The notes below the pieces were generated by a model. That model saw nothing but the letters and a program-made list of their open reading frames with translations, was not told the DNA's origin and ran no database searches. Position numbers and translations under genes: made by a program. Of a stretch of DNA of 64,000 nucleotides, positions 13,204-24,204 are shown one piece after another. Numbering within the stretch: the first letter of the stretch is position 1; the number at the start of each line of letters is the position of its first letter. The stretch is from Eonycteris spelaea (taxonomy: Eukaryota; Chordata; Mammalia; Chiroptera; Pteropodidae): NCBI GenBank assembly GCA_003508835.1, contig PUFA01000162.1:3472001-3536000 (forward strand). Reading direction: 5' to 3'.

Positions 13204-13664
13204 TTATAGACAGTGTGGTAGAATAATGACAAAAAATATAGATGTGAGAATAGTATTAATAATTTTGGGTGTCTGATTTTATATTTTTAAAGGTTAAGTA
13301 TTTTGATGACATTAATAAGCATAATAAATGAGAAAAGTGAACTATAATTGAAAGATTGCCAGAAGAACATAAATCTTGCAATATTGATTTATTGCATATG
13401 GGGAACAAACTGTTAAGCTACTGAAAACATTCGATCAGGGAAAACTAAAAAAATTTAGTAAGGATAACAACTAAATCAAGTGAAATAAAAACTATATAAT
13501 TAGGTATAAAAACAATTGAAGTGATAAAGAAAGTCAACATTTTCACTTGTTCAATTTTGAGACATTTTAGCCTTTTAATAATATGATTATTAATTCATAT
13601 AAAATTATGATACACTTTAAATAAGGCATCTTCTCTCTCAAATGACTTCTATAATTTAAACCTC

Positions 13665-14157
13665 TATAGCAGATGTGGGGGAAAAATAATACCCTCCCTC
13701 CAAAGAATTCTGTAAATATTTTTACTTTAAATATTCTGTGAATATTTACTTTAAAATGTTTAAGGCAAAATACTTTACCTTAAGTTAATGATCTTGAGAT
13801 GGTAAGATTATCCTGGATGATTCAGGTGAGCCCAAATGTGTTGTTCTAAAAGAGGAAGGCAGGAGAGTCAAAGTCACAGAGGAGATGTGATAACAAATGC
13901 AAAAGCTGAAGTGATGCACTTTGAAGATGAAGGAAGAAACTACAAGTCTAGAAAGTAAACAAAGCTGGAAAAGGCAAGAAAATGGATTTTTTCTGAAGAG
14001 TCCCAGAAAGAATACAGCTCTAATGATACTTGATTTTGTTTCAAAAACCTCATTTGGATTTCTGATCTCCCAAACTTTAAGAAAAAAATTTGTGTTGTTT
14101 TAAGTGACTATATTTCTGGTAATTTGTTATAGCAACAGTAGGGAACTAACACAGTAA
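13665..14157 (+). mobile_element. MLT1-type MaLR LTR, sense
   Basis: The ordered blocks TTGAGATGGTAAGATTATCC, AGAGGAAGGCAGGAGAGTCA, AGTGATGCACTTTGAAGATG, GCTGGAAAAGGCAAGAAAAT, TTGTGTTGTTTTAAGTGAC and GGGAACTAACACAG follow the MLT1/MaLR consensus as I remember it. The LTR ends about 12 bp before the target duplication of a 5S-derived SINE. Confidence 0.75.
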
Positions 14158-14184
14158 ATGACTATTGCTACCTGAGGTATTTTA

Positions 14185-14253
14185 TTTATTTTATTTTATT
14201 TTATTTTATTTTTTTATTTTATTTTATTTTATTTTTTTATTTTATTTTCTATT

Positions 14254-14289
<36 letters not shown>

Positions 14290-14450
14290 TTATTTTACGG
14301 GAGCCAATTCTTGTTTGCCTCACAGATTGCAAGGACCTTGTCAGTTTATAATCCTTTCTTTTTACATCTACAGAACCTGGTCTTCCTAGGTGGTCTCCCA
14401 TCCAAGTACTAACTAGGCCCTATCTCCTTAGCTTCATGATCAGAAGAAGG
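14185..14450 (-). mobile_element. 5S rRNA-derived SINE, copy 1, head truncated
   Basis: Read on the minus strand, the element starts inside the 5S-like head. The plus strand shows GGTCTCCCATCCAAGTACTA, the reverse complement of the 5S C-box region. It then runs through the family body (CTCACAGATTGCAAGGACCT) into a long (TAAAA)n tail seen here as (TTTTA)n with a (TATC)n tract at 14259-14290. A 16-bp target duplication with one mismatch flanks it, TACCTGAGGTATTTTA at 14169 and TACCTGAGATATTTTA at 14451. This shows a 5'-truncated L1-type insertion that has lost the first part of its internal promoter. Confidence 0.85.
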
Positions 14451-14466
14451 TACCTGAGATATTTTA

Positions 14467-15287
14467 CATGTTTTTCTAAAAGTAGGGATATGATAGGCCC
14501 TATCTGCTTTACGTGAATACATCATGAGATAAACCATATAAAATGCTTTAAAAAGTTTAATGCACTACATAAATACACATTATTATTTTTTTAAACATAG
14601 AATTGATTTATTACTAAAATGTTAATATATTATCATTAGTTTGTATTGCTTAGATTTTATTCTACTGAATAAAAAAATACATAAACATGTCTTTATTTCG
14701 GTTCCCTGAACAAGGAATTGTGTTCGAATAGTTTAGTTGGGAATTGATCCTAGGAAATATGAAAGGTGTAGGAAGTGCCACAGACAAGTAAAAAATACAA
14801 ATAAAGGGTCAAGTTCATTATCTAGAAATTCTCTACTGTGAGGTAAGTAAAGTTTGATCCCTCTGTGTAAATCTGAGAGCCAGTATAGAACACAGTTCTC
14901 CAAGTGATCACTGCTGTGGAGTGAGGAAGTTGAAGTATTTGTACACCAGCAGCTGTCAGTCATGGGTTCAGGTTGCTCCCTGCGCCCATGAATTCTCTGG
15001 CATTTCTGGCCTGCTCTTCGAAGAGGCGACAAGGACTCCCTCTTGACCAAATTTTAAACAGGCTCCTCTGAGTCTCCTTTTGGACTAGGACTTTCTTTTT
15101 GGCAGGCTGAGCACAGTTTCAGCAATAATCCTGCATAATTGTTTCAGACTACCAGAAAAGCCCTCAGGCAAAAAATTGCTGTTGGCAATTGGAAGGTGGG
15201 CAATTATGTATTGAATGGTAAGGGCAAGGAGATATGGGCAGAGACTTAATAGTTTTGATGATAATCATTATCTTCTAATGTTAACAA
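14467..15287. other. No gene recognised
   Basis: AT-rich sequence. A reverse open frame of about 105 codons (14733-15050) has no motif I recognise and no supporting signals. Confidence 0.45.
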
Positions 15288-15410
15288 GGTCTTTAACTTT
15301 AGTTTCCTCATCTGTAAAATGGGAATAATAATGTCTACTTTGTAAAATTGTTGAGAATTCAAATAGACAATGCAAATGAATTCAAACATCTTGAAGCATT
15401 CTAGAACTTT
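15288..15410 (+). repeat. MIR SINE fragment
   Basis: TTTCCTCATCTGTAAAATGG and AATAATAATGTCTACTTTGT are followed by a diverged 3' part. Confidence 0.7.
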
Positions 15411-15989
15411 CTGTCTTTAATAGATAGTTTGAACTTTGATTTCAATTCTGTAGTTAAACAGAGGATTGGAGAGTCAAATCAAAAGCTCACATCAGCCAGA
15501 GTTCATAATAGTATTATGTTTTACTAATAATTTCAAGAAAACAGTAGTTCTGAGGCACAGGGAAGTAGGGCGAAAGTCTGGGACACCTGTGTGATTCCTC
15601 AAATCCTCTATCTCACATCAGAATTGGCCCAGAATAATAGTAGTACATAGGTTGCTCATTTTTGGGAATCATATAGATTATGTGATTTTTCTCAGGAGCC
15701 ATGCTGCATACCATAAGCAATCCTAAGCCAAGGACATGCTGTTAAGAGAATTTCAAATATAAGGATACTTCTCCTATCATCAGCATATTTGTCCAGAGAC
15801 CCAGTTACCATGTTTCTAAGAACTGGTCACTTGCCTTTTTCTTACTTCAGAGATAATACTGTGATAATCAGGAGAGAAATAGGTCACAGGCTTTTCTTTT
15901 CTCTCCAGTTTAAACTGAAAAAAGCTTTTTCCTTATCATGTTTCATTTTGGCATATTTCATTCATAGGTGTGGTTACCTATGATTGTAA

Positions 15990-16044
15990 TGTATAGTGTT
16001 TATAGAGTGCTTACTATATACTGGACACTGTTCTAAAGCTTTAC
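15990..16044 (-). repeat. MIR, first piece of a split copy
   Basis: GAGTGCTTACTATATACTGG and ACACTGTTCTAAAGCTTTAC are the antisense MIR 3' blocks. The copy breaks off at an LTR and resumes about 370 bp later. Confidence 0.7.
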
Positions 16045-16410
16045 CTAGGTGGCTTATAAACAATAGAAATTTATTTTTCATTGTTCTGGAGGCTGGGAAG
16101 TCCACAATCAAAGTATCAAAGTGCTAATAGCTTCACTTTCTAGTGAGAGCTCTCTTCTGGTTTACAGATAGCTGGATTTATGTTGTTGCTTCTTCACATG
16201 GTCTTCCTTCAGTGCTTGAACGCAGAGAGAGAGTGAGAAAGGGAGGGAGGGAGAGATCGAGAGATCTTCTCGTAAGCTACTAATGCCATCATGAAGGCCC
16301 CATCCTCATGACCTAATCTAACTAATTATCTTCTGAAGTCCATCTTCAAATACTATTACATTGAGAGTTGGAGTTTTAATATACAAATATTATAGACACA
16401 CAAACATTCA
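16045..16410 (-). mobile_element. MLT1-type MaLR LTR inserted in a MIR
   Basis: GTGGCTTATAAACAATAGAA, GTTCTGGAGGCTGGGAAGTC, TCTTCACATGGTCTTCCTTC and CCCCATCCTCATGACCTAAT are antisense MLT1/MaLR blocks in order. A GA-rich tract (16225-16265) sits inside. It splits a MIR, so it is the younger insertion. Confidence 0.7.
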
Positions 16411-16612
16411 CTCTATAGCACCTGTATTGCTATTTAATCCTCACACCAACCTATCAGGTAAACATTATTTCGACCCATCTTTATTTATGGGGCAACTAAA
16501 GCACAGAGAGATGTGTAACATACTTAAGGCCATACAATTAGTAAGTGACAGAACCTGAATTCAAATCCAGGCTGTTTGACCCTATAGCCTGGGCTCTTAA
16601 CCACTATGTTGT
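16411..16612 (-). repeat. MIR, second piece of the split copy
   Basis: TTTAATCCTCACACCAACCT, GCACAGAGAGATGTGTAACA, CAATTAGTAAGTGACAGAAC, GAATTCAAATCCAGGCTG and CTCTTAACCACTATG run to the antisense tRNA-like head. The head end is shared with the inverted duplication at 16572-17300. Confidence 0.8.
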
Positions 16613-17300
16613 GCCACCTTACTACATTAAAAACGAATCATGAGAGAACAACATAGTGTTCAATAATTCAGACTCTGGATGTTTGTCTGTCTTCTCAGAA
16701 AGCTCCCTAAAGTGAACTTGTAACTTGCTGCATATCCCATTCAACCCAAGGCATTGTGTGGGGAATCTTAGGAGCAAAAATTTAAACTATGTTTTTCTTA
16801 GTTACCTAAATGTTACAGAATTAATTGGGGACTATGTATACATTAGATGGAATATAAGGATTCTTTCCATAATAAATTTATAAAAAGCCTTTTAAAATTG
16901 ATTTTTTAAATGTGTCCAACCTTTATTTGTCTTTCATTTCTCAACATCTTATTACTATTGGTATAGCTCTAAGTTATCTTCTCATTATTTTGTCAGTAAC
17001 ATGGCTAAATAAAGTGTAATCTAAAAAATGAAAATATGGAATATTTTATACACTAAAATATGCTAAAATATTTTAATCATCTAAATTATATAACCTGAAT
17101 TAAATTAATATAGAGAATTCAGATTACAATAAATGGGATATGCAGCAAGTTATAAGTTCACTTTTGAGAACTTTCTGAGAAGATAGATTCACATGCAAAG
17201 TCTGAATTATTGAACACTTTGTGTTGTTCTCTCATGGTTCTTTATTAATGTAGTAAAGCAGCACAATATAGTACTTAAAAGCCCAGGCTATATGTTCAAC
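16572..17300. repeat. Inverted duplication, about 170-bp arms, 390-bp spacer
   Basis: The left arm 16572-16741 and right arm 17132-17300 are reverse complements at roughly 85% by eye. For example, the left arm has AACTTGCTGCATATCCCATT and the right arm AATGGGATATGCAGCAAGTT. GTGTTCAATAATTCAGACT pairs with AGTCTGAATTATTGAACAC. The arms include non-MIR sequence plus the heads of two MIRs that share the non-consensus block AGCCCAGGCTATA. The spacer 16742-17131 is AT-rich and unique. A transcript across it could fold into a long hairpin. Confidence 0.85.
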
Positions 17301-17465
17301 TCATCTCTCTAAGTTTCTGTTTTCTTGCCTATAAAATAACAGCAATAATGATAAATAGTAACTTTGTTACAATGATCTTAAAGGTTTAAATGACATGAAA
17401 TTAAAATAGAACATTTAGCACAGTGCATGGAACGCCATAAGTTCAGTAAATGCTATTTATTTGAG
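17255..17465 (+). repeat. MIR SINE, mirror partner of the split copy
   Basis: The head AGCAGCACAATATAGTACTT, then TAAGTTTCTGTTTTCTTGCC, TATAAAATAACAGCAATAAT and GCACAGTGCATGGAACGCCA follow MIR order. It has no LTR insertion, unlike its partner. Confidence 0.7.
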
Positions 17466-18407
17466 TGTAAGCTCCATGAGGGTAGGAATCATGTTTGCCT
17501 CATGCAAGTGTTCAATAAATATTTGTTGGATGTTGAACAAATAAATGCAGGAGGTAAACTTCTCATGGAGTTTATAGGGTATGACTGTGGTTGCACCACA
17601 GTCAGTAGAGTGTATATGTTTGAGTTAAAAATAAATACGTGAGTGAAAAAACACCAGCAGAGTGCCTTACAAACATATAATTAACTGAGCCCAGATTAGG
17701 CTGTCATTGCATTCTCTGGATTTTTGGAAGAAAATTGATTGCTGGTAATGTTGTCCCTGTAGTATTGCCAAGATTCAAAAATATCGATTTGCTTCAAATG
17801 ACATTCTGCGAAGACAGAGTAATGTAAACAATAAATAAAATAAATAAAGCATTTAACTGTTAAAATTCAAAAGGTCTGAGTTTAAGAAAAAAAAATGCCA
17901 AAGACCTCTCCAATTTTAGATTTTTTTTTTCACTTAAGGGGAATAATTTACAATCAACTAAGAAAAAAAAACTGACCATTTTTTAACGTAAATTACATTC
18001 TAAAAAGATAGTTTTTTTATATATTAGGAATATATCAATAGCTCTTTAATTATCAAACCACTTTTATGAAGTCTTAGTTGTTTTTTTTTAAATTTTATTT
18101 TGAATAGCAACATAGGGAAGGCTGCTGACCATTTACTAGCTTTTCTTTTTATAAGTCTAAATGTTAAGCTCTGTGTGTTTCAATTTTTAAATAAAGTTTT
18201 ATGCTATTACACATTCATCTTACAGAACTAAAAATTATAGTCACTAACAAATTTTAAAATAATTATATCACTAAATCTCAATATGGGTTTCTGTAGCAGA
18301 GAAGCTACAGAAGCAAAGGTATAAGCATTCCTGTCTTTGAAGTAGAAGTTATAAAGTCAGGAAATTTAGGAGGAAACCCTTGAAGCTCATTCAAATGAGT
18401 TTAGATG

Positions 18408-18408
<1 letters not shown>
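17466..18408. other. No gene recognised; short L2-like end at the left
   Basis: 17466-17540 (GTAAGCTCCATGAGGGTAGG, TTCAATAAATATTTGTTGGA) resembles a sense L2 3' end. The rest is A/T-rich with several A- or T-runs. Confidence 0.5.

Positions 18409-18445
<37 letters not shown>
18409..18445. repeat. 37-nt uninterrupted T tract
   Basis: A homopolymer of 37 T between AGATGC and ACTATGG, by my count. It could be an expanded A-tail of a lost minus-strand insertion. No element body is recognisable beside it. Long homopolymers are also prone to assembly length error. Confidence 0.9.
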
Positions 18446-18448
<3 letters not shown>

Positions 18449-19000
18449 ATGGGGAGCTGTTAAAGAATGTTGAGCAGAAATATAATGAGTTCAAGTTTTT
18501 AGGCTGGAAATACAATTCTGCATGCAGGATGTAGGGTGATGGGTTAAGATAATTGTGAAATAATAGAGGCAGAGGTAACACAGTAGGACAATTGAACTAG
18601 TCAAGAATGGTGTAGTTCTGACTTGGGGCACCAACAGTATAGATGCTTGTGAGTGAATCAGTTTAAATTATATTTTGATAGTAGATTCAACCATACTGAA
18701 CAGAAATTGTATATGCAAAAGAAAGGAAGAGGAGGAAACAAAGGAGGGTTCTAGTTTTCTGCAGAGAACAATTAGATGACGTAATTAATCTGAATTATGA
18801 AGAGAGAAATAACTTCAAGGAGAAAGATGAGTAAATGTTAGACATAGGAAGTACCCACTGTTGTCCATTAAGAAGATGGTACAAAGTCTTAAAATCCAGA
18901 AAGAGAGACTGAGCTGTAGATATAAAAGCTATGGGAGTAGATTATGTAGAATTAGTTGAAAAGAGTGCTGAGGAACCAATTTTTGTGAAACAGTGGAACG
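18446..19000 (-). mobile_element. L2 LINE fragment, antisense
   Basis: TTGAGCAGAAATATAATGAG followed by a GAGACTGAGCTGTAGATATAA-type block runs in the order of antisense L2 reverse transcriptase-end sequence. Strongly diverged; no open frame survives. Confidence 0.5.
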
Positions 19001-19029
19001 TGAAACAAGAGTTGCCAGCTTACAGGGGA

Positions 19030-20000
19030 AAGGGACTGCCTGGTAGTGGGAATGGCCTGTGCAGATACGCAGGTGCATAGAACAGCACCATGAATGTGGG
19101 AGCTAGAAGCAGTTTCATAGCAAAGGTGTGGCGTATGAGACCAAAGAGGCAGGCTGTGTCCAGATTTTAAAAAAAGGGAATCTGGTATGTCAGCTATCCC
19201 AAAGAGTTTGGGCTTTATCTTGCAATAATGGGAAGCCAACTGAAAGGTAAGTGAGTTTTTAAACGGGAGTGAATTGAAACCATTCATGCTGGGTGGCAAT
19301 TTATAAAGGATCTGTGGCATCTCTGACGAGTCCGCCTAGGCACGAGGGAGACTAATTACGGCCGGAGCTCTTTACGATCACTTTGTGAAAGATAACTGAG
19401 TGTCTCTTACTAACGATAGCAGCAGTGGAAAAGGATGTGAGGACCAGAGTTGGAGATACTATTTAGAATTCACGTTTGATAGAGGCGCAGAAGGAAAGTG
19501 ACCGGGCGAGAATGATGCCAGTGCTCTTATTTGGGTGATACTGATGAATAAATCGTAACAAAATAAACACCTGAGAAAGATAATCGGGGGTGTAAAAAAG
19601 GGGGAAAAAAAGATGGCTGAGAAGCAATAGCGCGCTAAAATAATTTAGGTAAAAAATTTGACAAAGACAATGGTTGTGGGGAACTTCAAGACTGTAGAGA
19701 GTTTCAAGAAGTGGTCAGTTGGTGCTAAATGCTTTTAGTGGTCAAGTAACTTAAGAACCAAAAAATTTTCCTTCTGATTTAATGACCAGGAGAACTGCGT
19801 TCTGGGTGAAAGCGGTTCAGTGGTGTGGTGGTACAGACAGAAACCAGACTGCCTGTGGGAGGACAAAAGGAGGAAGTGGTAATAGTCTAGACACTTTCTT
19901 CAAGAGGCTTAGAAAGTAATAAAGGAGAAAGAAAGAAAATGTGACAAAAGCATGTGACAGAATAAAGCCAGTTTTTTAATTTTTCTTGACTGGGAAATAG
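19030..20000 (-). mobile_element. L2 LINE fragment, antisense, interrupted by a CpG-rich patch
   Basis: GAGTTTGGGCTTTATCTTGC, AATGGGAAGCCAACTGAAAG and later AGAGTTTCAAGAAGTGGTCA, GTGGTGTGGTGGTACAGACA, GAAACCAGACTGCCTGTGGG match antisense L2 in order. The middle (19321-19640) matches poorly and has unusual CpG density. Confidence 0.65.
19321..19640. other. CpG-dense patch inside old L2 sequence
   Basis: I count about 15 CpGs in 320 bp (for example GACGAGTCCGCC, TTACGGCCGGAG, GACCGGGCGAG, AGCGCGCT). The preceding 800 bp of L2 has about four. No promoter motif or coding frame accompanies it. Confidence 0.75.
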
Positions 20001-21594
20001 ATTATGGTAGATATGCTAATCTGTATTTTACTATAGGTTAAATTAAATCATTTAATACAGAATACAAATAATTTATATAATAATAAGTGGGACATACATC
20101 AATAATATATAAATATCATTTATTATTCAGTGAAATACTTTAAATATATAAAATGGATTATAAAAACAATAATATTAAATACCGAATAAAATTATATTAC
20201 TGTTACCCTTTTAGAATATTCAGAAACTTAAGAATAAAATCCTGCTTAAGAAGAGGAAGTCCTACCCCACTGCTTATATTTTCCATATGTTATTATTTTT
20301 TAGCCATAGGATAATTATTTCCAGACTTCTGTTTAACCTCTGAAGTCCTCTGGAATGTTTACTTTACTTGGCTTTTGTCTTATTGTTGTGGTGCTAAATA
20401 TTTCTTTAGAGTGGGATTTGGGGTCCTGAGGATTAACATTCATAAAACATTAGAGGCCTCTCATCAAGCAAACAATTCTCCAACAACTTATGGCTTAAAA
20501 AAAAAACAAAAAAAAAACAAAACTTTTCCCTTTGTTTAAAAACAGAGAATATCAGCTACTATGACAGAATAACATTCTTCACATTCATATTCTAAACCAT
20601 CTCCTAGAAGCTTTATTTATTCATGAAGTTATTCATTATATAATTCTTATTTCACATTTATGTGTACTATGTGTCTAGATGCTAAGGGCATACATCAAAA
20701 TAACATATAAAAAAATTTCTTACCTTTGCAACTGCCAGGATTTTTTAATTCCAAATTATATCCCTAACTGCAGGTTTTGCGTGGGTGCCCTCTATACCTA
20801 TGCTCAGATGCCCCATACCATGCTACCCCTCCTTGTGGACAACTCCTCACCCCTCTCAGAATCTAGTCTCCCACGGGAGGTCATGACTTCCTTTCTCATA
20901 TGAATATTGTCAAGGAAAAAATTAGTTTACGTGACTCAAATAGAGGTTAAAGGCTTATGTACATCCAGGAGCACCTGAGGGACAGGAAGGTAACTCCCCA
21001 ACTGAAGAAAGATTAAAGTGTTACAGTGCGAGGGGAGGGATATGTTATGAGTGATCTGGCTCAGGTTGAAATTTTTCTTTCTCTTTAGCTGCTGCAAAAG
21101 CTTCAGTGGAAAAGATTAGAGATTGTTCTTGTTTTCATGCCTCTTGCTAGGGATCATTGGTTTAGTTCTCTCCTGGCAACTGTCAGAAAAGTTCTTTCAA
21201 AAGATTTTTCAAGGTTTAAAAGAGGGGGAGGTAGCAAAATAAATGGGGAAGGGGCAAAGGGAGATAAACAGCAAGTGAGGCAAGGTTGAGGCAAGGGAAA
21301 CTGTTTCAATCCTTTTGCCACACCAAGAGGACCAGAGTGGTCAGCTCTGACTCCTTATGCAGGGCAGCTTCAATGTAGATGTCCTCTGCTCTCTGATTGA
21401 ATTCCAATCACTGCCCTAAATTTAGCTTCCTTCACCTACCCCAGCTCCCACAGGTGCCTAACTTGCTCTGCCCAACTTCAGGCATTTGGCCAAAATTATT
21501 TCCCCCAAAAAAAGGGTGGGAGGAGTTACCGGAGAGTTTGGAGCTCTGGTGACCAGATTCTTGTCTTATTCGACAAGAAAACATTCAAGAACGA
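20001..21594. other. No gene recognised
   Basis: Very AT-rich from 20040 to 20240. An interrupted A-run lies at about 20499-20520. The right part (20930-21590) is less AT-rich but shows no coding or repeat pattern that I can name. Confidence 0.45.
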
Positions 21595-22085
21595 GACAGT
21601 CAGCGTGCAGGAAATCTAAAGGTTTATTCAATTGAAAGTATACACTCAAGAGGGGAATGCAGGTGAACTGAGAGAGAGAGAGAGAGAACATGAGAGCGAG
21701 AGTAGTACAGGCCTCAGAAACACTGACATAGCCTTGTCTCCTCCAGTAGGCAGGGAGCTCGGTTTCCTGCTCTTCATGGCATCAGGTGAATTATGGAGCT
21801 GTGTGTTTGCAATGTGCATGAGATTATAATGATATTGTAATTAGCCAAAGGTCATTACCTTTACCAAATATGGCATCTAAGCTGGAAGAGACCAGTTTTG
21901 GCTTATCTCCCTTTGCCAGGGCTAAAACAAGGGAAGGTCTGAAGAAAGAAAAAAAATTCTGGAGCCATATTCTGGAGGGGATATCCTTGGCTATCTATCC
22001 TGCCTCAGGAGGAGAAAAGAAAGGAGGTGGGGGAGGTGAGAGAGGGGAAGAGGAAGCTTTTTAAAAACTTTTTAAAACTATCATG
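21595..22085 (-). mobile_element. Probable retroviral LTR, antisense
   Basis: The plus strand carries AAGGTTTATTCAATTG near 21620, the reverse complement of a CAATTGAATAAACCTT polyadenylation signal. It is followed by a (GA)n tract and a purine-rich stretch to 22060. This layout suggests an LTR read leftward. The family and ends are not certain. Confidence 0.35.
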
Positions 22086-23055
22086 TTACTAAAATGTCAT
22101 TCCCTTTTACAAAACTTCAACAGCGCCTTTGAATGTTCACAGTATAGTTATTAAGATCAAAGACAGCAGTAAGAAAAATTCAGACTCTTTGCCACTCACT
22201 ACATTCATGCCCTTGAGTAGAATATTTTTATCTTCCCAACCTCATCATCAGTTGAATATATATAATTGTAATGGTCAAAAGATTTTTTTGATGAAATTGA
22301 TAGAAATACAGATCTGACTTACTCAGAAAAGGGAATTTAATTGGCTCATAGAACTTGAACATAAAAAAGAAAAGAGCCAGTGTCAGGGAAATAAGATCCA
22401 AAGACCAGACCCTTCTCAGGGCTTTGTCTTGTTCCTTCTATTTGTGTGTGTGTTGATTTCATCTTCTCCAACTTCAGCTAAACTTTTTTCTGTGTGGAAA
22501 GCCTCTTTACCTCTCATATACAGCCAGAAGAGAAACTTAGGGATGCAGATTTTGGCCTAGGTTGGACCACTTACCCACTCCCAAGTCAATCACTGTAGAA
22601 AGAAGTATGGACATTTTGTCTAGACTATAGACCCACTCTTTTCACCAGGGTGAGGTTTCCAGTTATGGAGGTTTTCTAGGCATACTGAAGCAAAGGTAAC
22701 TTCCCATGTTGAACAATTTCTGTAAGGATTAAATGCGATTATAAAAATGCAGACTGTGTATTAAAAATGGAACTCAGTAAAGAGTAATTGTAATGTTTTG
22801 TTTTGGCATTGCCCTTAAAATTCCTCTTTGACTAGTTTTTGTTTCTTTGTACTTAGTGTAAATTTAGGTAGATTGACAATTTTTCTGGTTCATTTCAATT
22901 TTAAGGAAAAAAAATCTCATTTTAATAATTAAAAGACACATTCTAGTGTAATGTGCAAAGTAACTTAGAACTTAACGCAAAGCTATTCTATTCACCATCC
23001 TCCCCAAGATATACAAATGCTTTTTCTTCTCTATCTCAGATTGATTCTTACTAAA
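22086..23055. other. No gene; unclassified old repeat likely at 22310-22700
   Basis: 22310-22700 (AATTTAATTGGCTCATAGAA ... CCCACTCCCAAGTCAATCAC) resembles an ancient mammalian repeat whose name I do not recall. The rest is AT-rich and unassigned. Confidence 0.4.
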
Positions 23056-23059
23056 ATGA

Positions 23060-23402
23060 TTTGTTCATTTAAGCTATTGTAACAAAAATACCAGAGTCTA
23101 GGTAGCTTAAATCACATTGCTTTCTCAATTTGAAGGCTGAAAATCCTAGATCAAGGTACTGGCAAATTTGGCGTCTCATGATGTCCAGCTTCCTGGTCCA
23201 TAGATTTCTATTTTCTTACTGTGTCCTCATGGGGCAAAAGGATGAGGAAGTTCTTTGAGGTTTCTTTTTATAAGGGGCACTAATCTCATTCATGGAGATT
23301 CTACCCTCATGACCAAATCACCCCCAAAGTTCCACCTCCTCATACCTTCACAGTGGGGTTTAGGATTTCTACATATGAATTTGGGAGACAGAAACCTTCG
23401 GC
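23060..23402 (-). mobile_element. MLT1-type MaLR LTR, antisense
   Basis: AAGCTATTGTAACAAAAATA, CTGTGTCCTCATGGGGCAAA, TTTTTATAAGGGGCACTAAT, CTACCCTCATGACCAAATCA and ACATATGAATTTGGGAGACA follow the antisense consensus. Confidence 0.75.
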
Positions 23403-24088
23403 GTCCATGGTTTCTAGTCTTCTGAATTTGGAAAGAGGACCAAGGTAAAATGGGGCTGAGCGGTTGGCACTGTTGTAATATGGCTAGTCATATCACTGAG
23501 CAAAGTGTAATAGAATCTTACAGGCTTATAAAGGTGTCAAAACTGTGTTTGGTGTTTTTGTACATTCCTCAGAAGATATATATAAAACATAACTTCTCTC
23601 ATCTCATTGATTCAGGGAATGGCTTTCTGGCTAGTCATTTTTAAGTTCCTGCCCATTCTTTCTGACTTTCCTAGTCACCCTTCTGAGGAATCACTTAATC
23701 CCTCCCAATGGACTTCTTAAATGAGTTCAAGATGGTCAATGTTGCCTCTTTCTCATTTGGCTTCAATTTAGTCCATGAGAAGGGCAAACTGTAGAAATAT
23801 AATTTTGAGAACAATATAAACATGGCTTTTATACAAGTGTAAAGTGAACATTTGTGAAAGTTTTATTTAATTAATAGGGAACCAGCACAGTTCAGAATAT
23901 GTGAAAACCAGTATTTATAGATACTAAAGAAAAATGTTAGAAAAGACTTGCTAGGTTAGATACAAAGCTAGTTAGTGTCCTAAAGATACTAAAATATAAC
24001 CTTTGGGGTTGTCTTTTCTAGTAAACAGAAATTATATGTATCTCTCTGGACAAAAATCTGCAGGTAAATATATAATTTCATAGACTCT
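23403..24088. other. No gene recognised
   Basis: AT-rich, with no repeat or coding motif that I can name. Confidence 0.4.
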
Positions 24089-24204
24089 GGCACACATGGT
24101 CATTTGTAATTTCTTCCAAGATTTCCTTCTCAGACTCACCTTCAGTGATTTTTTCTACCAGTCCTGTCCCCTGTGCTCCAGCCATACTAGAGTAGCTATT
24201 GACA
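24089..24204 (+). repeat. Local direct repeat, copy A
   Basis: Shares with 25482-25600 the blocks ATGGTCATTTGTAATTTCTT (ATGATCATTTGTAATCTCTT), CCTGTCCCCTGTG and AGAGTAGCTATTGACA (AGAGTAGCTATGGACA) in the same order and spacing. It could be a local duplication or two copies of one unnamed repeat. Confidence 0.7.

Noticed and set aside
14165..14389. Phe/Leu/Tyr-rich open frame resembling membrane protein
   Set aside because: Translation of the A-rich tail and TATC tract of a 5S SINE read backwards.
19323..19352. Hammerhead-ribozyme-like core (CTGACGAG ... CACGAGG)
   Set aside because: The CUGANGA half is present, but the invariant GAAA is replaced by GAGG, stem II pairs poorly and no stem I/III partners were found. 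Chance similarity is more likely.
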